From positions 45,430,183-45,494,182 of the forward strand of contig BRKX01000011.1 in assembly GCA_026008535.1 (NCBI GenBank): a stretch of 64,000 nucleotides of DNA. The letters are read 5' to 3'. Source of the DNA: Perilla frutescens (lineage: Eukaryota > Streptophyta > Magnoliopsida > Lamiales > Lamiaceae). Every line of letters begins with the position of its first letter. Positions within the stretch are counted from its first letter, which is position 1. Below, piece after piece: positions 59,586 through 64,000 of the stretch. A model generated the notes under the pieces. It was not told the origin of the DNA and made no database searches. It saw nothing but the letters and a program-made list of their open reading frames with translations. Position numbers and translations under genes: made by a program.

Positions 59586-60311
59586 CCTGAAGACAATTTA
59601 GTACAAATGTGTATTTCCCCAAAGTTCAGGCCTACTTTCCATGAGAAAAGTTCAAGAATCCTATGGATGCACCAAACGCCAATGCTTAGAATGAGATATA
59701 TTCACCAAACACATCCATCACTGCAATTAAGAATTGACATAAACTTTGATTGGTCTATTTCATCAATTCTCATAGCAGTACCAAGCTTTCTGTCAACAGT
59801 CCTAGATTCAGCTTCATGGAGGATTCTCTCCCTTACAGCTACTCAATCAATAAGGTCCTCATCAGCCCCGTCATTTTGTCTGAACAACCATTCAGATCCT
59901 TCCAGCTCCAAAAGTCTCACGATGCAACTTCTGAAAGCCTGCAGAAGCTTAGCTTCCATATCGATAATTAATGCAACTTCTGGGATTTTTTTAGGGCAAT
60001 TTATTGACCACACCAAATTGTTCATAAGGCTGCTTAGACCACAACTATCCAACACCTGAACTAGAACATAATTGCAATGAAAAAGCATCTCTACAAACCT
60101 TTGAATGAGAAAATTCATTAATTCCTAATGCAGTACCAACCCATGAAGAAGCACTTGAACTCATCTGCTCTTGAGCTTGATGGCTAATGGACTGCCCATA
60201 GCTCATAGAGTTATCCCATTGAGCACTTCTATCAAATGAGGAATCTCGTCGAGGGCTATAGAGTCCTGATATATCTAGCAAGCTGTAAAATTTCTTCACA
60301 TTGGCCAGGTT
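59586..60311 (-). pseudogene. EIN2: EIN2 pseudogene, C-terminal part (downstream of the LTR element)
   Basis: Minus-strand readings follow the order of the EIN2 C-terminal signalling domain: NVKKFYSLLDISGL, SFDRSAQWDNSMSYG, CRDAFSLQL, LWSKQPYEQFGV, MEAKLLQAFRSCIVRLLELE, SEWLFRQNDGADEDLID, then VAVRERILHEAE, GCVW and MESRPELWG near the C terminus. Breaks: a TAG before LWSKQP (60047-60045), a frameshift shortly after FGVVNK, a TGA after DEDLID (about 59840) and another after GCVW, plus later frameshifts. EIN2 is the ER-membrane ethylene signal transducer whose C-terminal part moves to the nucleus; this copy cannot make it. The 3' homology fades at about 59586. The 5' part continues beyond the insert at 63959. 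Confidence 0.88.
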
Positions 60312-60935
60312 TGATGAGATCCTGGACGGGGTGCCGATGATCGAGTTCGAGCGTTCGGGGAGGCTGGCGCGAGTGGCAGCGCGAGACCTGGCGCGGGTGA
60401 ACCAGTCGCGCCAGAGACGTATTTGGCTTTGGGTGGAGAGCGAGTCACAGCGCGAGTGGTGGTGCGGGCGAGCAAGTCGCGCCCTCAACGTGTCCTGCAC
60501 TGAGTCTGGCGCGAGCTACAGCGCGACCAAGGGCGCGAGTGGGCCCGAGTCGCGCCTATTTGGACTGTGGCGGATTTATCCGATTTCTATTTATTTATTT
60601 CCTTTTTAGATTAGGTTTTGACTTTTAGGGTTGTTTTATTTTGCCCACCTATATAAGGGCCTGCATTATATTTCATTAGATAGATTTTAATATATTAAAC
60701 TTGAGAATTCTCTCTGGAGATTTTTATTGAACCGTGTGTCATGTTCATCCGACTTATCAAACAGTAATTCACAACTGTTTGTGGCGTCTTCAATTTTCAT
60801 CCAAGGTTCTTATTTTCAATCATAGCTGGGTTATAGGTTTCATATACCTATAGTTCATCCGTATTGAGAAGTTTGGGTCGAGGATTCCGTCTCTGACAAT
60901 CTGATACAAGTCCTGGGGTCCCGAGGATCGCATCA
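60312..60935 (+). repeat. 5' LTR of the gag-protease element
   Basis: GC-rich island (60355-60560), then TATATAAG at 60650-60657 and a transcript leader region, ending GGATCGCATCA. The PBS follows after two bases. Confidence 0.9.
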
Positions 60936-60937
60936 AG

Positions 60938-60954
60938 TGGTATCCAGAGCCAGG
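60938..60954 (+). other. Primer-binding site
   Basis: TGGTATCCAGAGCCAGG matches the initiator methionine tRNA type TGGTATCAGAGCC with one inserted C. Confidence 0.8.
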
Positions 60955-61323
60955 TCATATCAGGTTCCATTTATCATTTAATTTCAGTAATTTAAATTCT
61001 CGCCTATAGTTATAAAAAAAAGAGACGATATCAGCAAAAAAAAGGAGAAAAGTCACTGATTAAAAAAACGAGTAAAAAGGCGGGAAAATTTTCTGCGTTT
61101 TTATTACGTTTTATTTGGTTATTTGGGTTCTTGAGAGCTTATATATCATCCATACAAAAGTCGAAAAATTTTCGCGAAATTTCAAAAAATTTCAAATTTT
61201 TGATAGTGAATTTTGGGCAATTTTGTGGTGTTGATATACTTTGCTTGGGAAGCTATATTTTGGTGTTTGGAGTATAGTGAGCATTGTTGATGATAGTGGT
61301 TAAAAAAAAGGGACGAAAAAAAA

Positions 61324-62402
61324 ATGTCCAAAACTGCAGGAACGGGAGGTGATGTAGGCAAGGATCTAGATCCTAAAAACATGATGGAGGCCATACAACA
61401 ACAACTGGGGAAGTTATTTAAGAACGAGATGGCTGCATTGACAAAAAGACTTGACCACATGGAAGCCTCAATACAAGAGCAGGCTGACCGTGGTGATAGA
61501 GGAGGAGGAGGTCGAGGAGCTCAAATGGAGGCTAGACGTTACCCGCATGTAGAAAGGGAGAGAAGGAAGTACTATGAAACCGAGTCTGAAGACTATGATG
61601 AAGACGATCGATACTCGGCTAATGGAGGATGGAGAAATAGGAGAAAGCAGAATCGGGCGGATGATCATCTTGGCAATATCAAGATGAACATTCCTCCTTT
61701 TCAGGGGAAGAATGATCCAACCCTATACTTGGAGTGGGAGCAGAGAGTTGAGATGATATTCGACTACCATGAATATTCTGAGTTGAAGAAGGTCCAGTTA
61801 GCAGCTGTTGAGTTCTTTGATTACGCTATCGTGTGGTGGGATCAGTTGAGAGCCACTAGGCGGCGTAATGGAGAGCGGCCAATAGAGTATTGGGCAGATA
61901 TGAAGGCAATTATGAGGCAACGTTTTGTGCCTAGCTACTACTACTGAGAGTTGTACAACAAGTTGCAAAGCTTAAGGCAAGGTGCAAGCAGTGTTGATGA
62001 ATATTTTAAATAGATGGAGATATCAATGATCCGAGCTAATGTGGAGGAGGATCTGGAAGCTACTATGGCAAGATTCTTAGCGGGTCTGCATATGGAGATT
62101 CGGGAGATAGTGGAGCTGCAACATTATGTTGAGTTGGAAGATATGGTACACATGGCCATCAAGGTAGAAGACCAACTTAAGAGAAGGGATGGCTACAACC
62201 GTTCAAACTCCTCTACCTGAAAATCAAATCCAAACACTGGTACTTCATCATGGAAGTCGAACCAAGGGAGTAGGGAAGATTGGAGGCTACCGACTAAGCC
62301 AAATGTTGAAGCACCCACCAATGAGTCCAGTTCCATAAATCGGGATATCAAGTGCTTCAAGTGTTGAGGAAGAGGACACATAGCCAATCAATGTCCGAAT
62401 CA
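61324..62402 (+). pseudogene. Gypsy gag with internal stops
   Basis: Opens MSKTAGTGGDVGKDLD, a coiled-coil segment (EAIQQQLGKLFKNEMAALT), a charged Gly/Arg/Asp-rich linker, then the retrotransposon gag core: IPPFQGKNDPTLYLEWEQRV, VEFFDYAIVWWDQL, MKAIMRQRFVPSYY (residues about 120-207). Stops follow after SYYY (61945) and again at 62012 and 62218, with homology continuing through LYNKLQSLRQGASSVDEY and FLAGLHMEIREIVELQHY. The zinc knuckle (62353-62398) reads CFKC-stop-GRGHIANQC: spacing CX2CX4HX4C is kept, but its fifth position is a TGA. Gag would coat the element RNA; this copy cannot make a full one. Confidence 0.88.
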
Positions 62403-62406
62403 AAGG

Positions 62407-63273
62407 GTGATGTTGCTGCGGGATAATGGAGAAATTGTGACTGATGAGGAAGAAGTTGATTCTGAGATGCCGGCATTGGAGGAAGAAAGTGGCGAAGAGT
62501 ATGTAGCACCACCAACACTCACGTTGGTCACAAGGAAGTCACTGAATCTGCACACCAAATGTGTGGAGGAAGAGCAGCGGGAGAATTTGTTTCATACTAG
62601 ATGCCACATCCATGATAAGGTATGTAGTGTGGTAATAGATGGTGGGAGTTGTACTAATGTGGCTAGTGTGGTTTTGGTGATGAAGTTAGGTCTACCTGTC
62701 CTAAAGCATCCGAAGCCATATAAGTTACAGTGGTTGAATGACAGTGGAGAAACCAAGGTGAACAAGCAAGTGAGGGTGCCATTCTGGATTGGAAAATATG
62801 AAGATAAGGTATTGTGTGATGTGGTACCAATGCAGGCGGGGCATTTATTGTTGGGACGTCTGTGGCAGTATGACAGACGTGTGGAGCATGATGGTTTCTC
62901 AAACAAATATTCATTTGTGTACAAGCAGCGGACAGTGACACTTGTTCCTTTGACACCATCTCAAGTATTTGAGGATCAAGTAGCACTGCAAAAAGAGGCG
63001 GACCAAATGAAGACAAAAGGGGAACAATCGAAGGGAGAAAGGAGTGGGCGAGATATCATACACCATTCATGTTTTGCCCGACCAAGCCAATTCCAAGGGA
63101 ATCAAGAGACCGAGATGCATACTAATCTTACACATCCTGTTTTCTGTAATATTGTGTCTTTACAGGTCGAAAAGGGAGTTTTCCTTGAGTTGTCACTAAA
63201 GGAATTGTTGGAACTTTCAAAACAATCAAGGATACCGATGGCGGATGTATGGTCGAGAAAGGTGATGTGGTGA
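62407..63273 (+). CDS. Retropepsin-like domain of the gag-protease element (288 aa)
   Basis: The frame continues from gag: an acidic linker (EEEVDSEMPALEEESGEEYV), then the protease-like fold with VVIDGGSCTNVAS (residues about 76-88; DGG replaces the usual DTG/DSG, as in several plant Ty3 lineages) and VPMQAGHLLLGRLWQYDR (about 142-159), the second-half motif. The C-terminal part (KTKGEQSKGE..., LSLKELLELS) leads straight to a stop and the polypurine tract, so RT never follows. The region is open, but the ATG at 62407 is internal to a gag-protease polyprotein and not a likely natural start. Confidence 0.8.
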   Translation: MMLLRDNGEIVTDEEEVDSEMPALEEESGEEYVAPPTLTLVTRKSLNLHTKCVEEEQRENLFHTRCHIHDKVCSVVIDGGSCTNVASVVLVMKLGLPVLKHPKPYKLQWLNDSGETKVNKQVRVPFWIGKYEDKVLCDVVPMQAGHLLLGRLWQYDRRVEHDGFSNKYSFVYKQRTVTLVPLTPSQVFEDQVALQKEADQMKTKGEQSKGERSGRDIIHHSCFARPSQFQGNQETEMHTNLTHPVFCNIVSLQVEKGVFLELSLKELLELSKQSRIPMADVWSRKVMW

Positions 63274-63316
63274 GCTCGTGTTGATGAAGATTCGGATTTG
63301 AGGACAAATCCTTTTC

Positions 63317-63329
63317 AAGAGAAGGGGAA
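63317..63329 (+). other. Polypurine tract
   Basis: AAGAGAAGGGGAA sits directly before the 3' LTR start at 63330. Confidence 0.9.
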
Positions 63330-63953
63330 TGATACGATCCTGGACGGGGTGCCGATGATCGAGTTCGAGCGTTCGGGGAGGCTGGCGCGAGTGGCAGCGT
63401 GAGACCTGGCGCGGGTGAACCAGTCGCGCCAGAGACGTATTTGGCTTTGGGTGGAGAGCGAGTCACAGCGCGAGTGGTGGTGCGGGCGAGCAAGTTGCGC
63501 CCTCAACGTGTCCTGCACTGAGTCTGGCGCGAGCTACAGCGCGACCAAGGGCGCGAGTGGGCCTGAGTCGCGCCTATTTGGACTGTGGCGGATTTATCCG
63601 ATTTCTATTTATTTATTTCCTTTTTAGATTAGGTTTTGACTTTTAGGGTTGTTTTATTTTGCCCACCTATATAAGGGCCTGCATTATATTTCATTAGACA
63701 GATTTTGATATATTAAACTTGAGAATTCTCTCTGGAGATTTTTATTAAACCGTGTGTTGTGTTCATCCGACTTATCAAACAGTAATTCACAACTGTTTGT
63801 GGCGTCTTCGATTTTCATCCAAGGTTTTTATTTCCAATCATAGCTGGGTTATAGGTTTCATATACCTATAGTTCATCCGTGTTGAGAAGTTCGGGTCGAG
63901 GATTCCGTCTCTGGCAATCTGATACAAGTCCTGGGGTCCCGAGGATCGCATCA
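63330..63953 (+). repeat. 3' LTR of the gag-protease element
   Basis: Same 624-bp length as the 5' LTR, TATATAAG at 63668-63675, ending GGATCGCATCA, with AGGTT following at 63954-63958. Confidence 0.9.
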
Positions 63954-64000
63954 AGGTTATTACTGTAATCCATGAGTTCATGAGTGCCAACATCATGTAA
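63954..64000 (-). pseudogene. EIN2: EIN2 pseudogene, piece upstream of the LTR element
   Basis: After removing the insert and one AGGTT copy, the minus strand reads in frame from this piece (...ALMNSWITVIT) into LANVKKFYSL, so the two flanks are one interrupted exon. The pseudogene continues beyond the window. Confidence 0.7.

Larger units (their letters stand above)
60312..63953 (+). mobile_element. Complete non-autonomous gag-protease LTR retrotransposon (3642 bp)
   Basis: Two LTRs of equal length (60312-60935 and 63330-63953, 624 bp each) with TGATG/TGATA...CATCA ends; perfect 5-bp duplication AGGTT at 60307-60311 and 63954-63958; PBS TGGTATCCAGAGCC at 60938; polypurine tract AAGAGAAGGGGAA at 63317-63329. 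Between them only gag and a retropepsin-like domain are present, with no RT, RNase H or integrase. By eye the LTRs differ at roughly 15 positions, mostly transitions, so insertion was relatively recent. It inserted into an EIN2 pseudogene exon. Confidence 0.92.

Noticed and set aside
60301..60609. 102-codon plus-strand frame and its twin at 63415-63627
   Set aside because: Both lie in the LTR GC island; the similarity reflects the LTR pair, not a gene.

Overview
The window is nuclear DNA of a flowering plant, most likely a eudicot. It has intron-containing host genes with GT..AG junctions, a plastid-type riboflavin enzyme, a plant-only DUF1635 gene, an ATL-type RING-H2 gene and an EIN2 relic, set among plant LTR-retrotransposon, MULE and hAT families. 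An asterid such as a Lamiales species is my guess from the look of the repeats; nothing here proves it.

Layout. 1-28853 is a nest of LTR retrotransposons: a 3-kb LTR of one family (1-3001, plus) and its inverted relative (12833-15860, minus, with primer-binding site); the 3' half and LTR of a SIRE-like copia element (3002-9613); a broken chromovirus pol plus LTR (15861-about 20250); a second SIRE-like copia on the minus strand (about 20250-24812: LTR, PBS, gag, start of protease); and a gag-protease-only gypsy relic with its LTR (24813-28853). 28854-31604 is AT-rich and holds an old LTR remnant split by a 675-bp hAT-like element with a perfect 8-bp target duplication.

31605-42723 holds three neighbouring elements with related long terminal inverted repeats, separated by (TA)n. 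I read them as Mutator-like. The first (31605-37845) has tandem arrays in opposite orientation in its two halves and a FAR1-type domain fragment. The second is a 251-bp MITE. The third (38141-42723) carries several apparently captured host-gene fragments, including a two-exon piece with its intron, and a solo LTR.

43469-48173 is the only intact gene island: a RIBA2-like riboflavin gene (plus, six exons) converging on an ATL RING-H2 gene (minus), then a DUF1635 gene (minus, two exons). These three show no evident functional link; they are ordinary host neighbours.

48174-54900 is AT-rich intergenic DNA with microsatellites and a decayed MITE. 54900-64000 is again repeat-rich: a LINE tail, a truncated gag-protease element on the minus strand, a CACTA-like remnant, a solo LTR with a 5-bp duplication, and the 3' part of an EIN2 pseudogene (minus) split by a structurally complete gag-protease retrotransposon (60312-63953; two 624-bp LTRs, duplication AGGTT).

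All assignments come from reading the sequence and from remembered family features; no database search was run.
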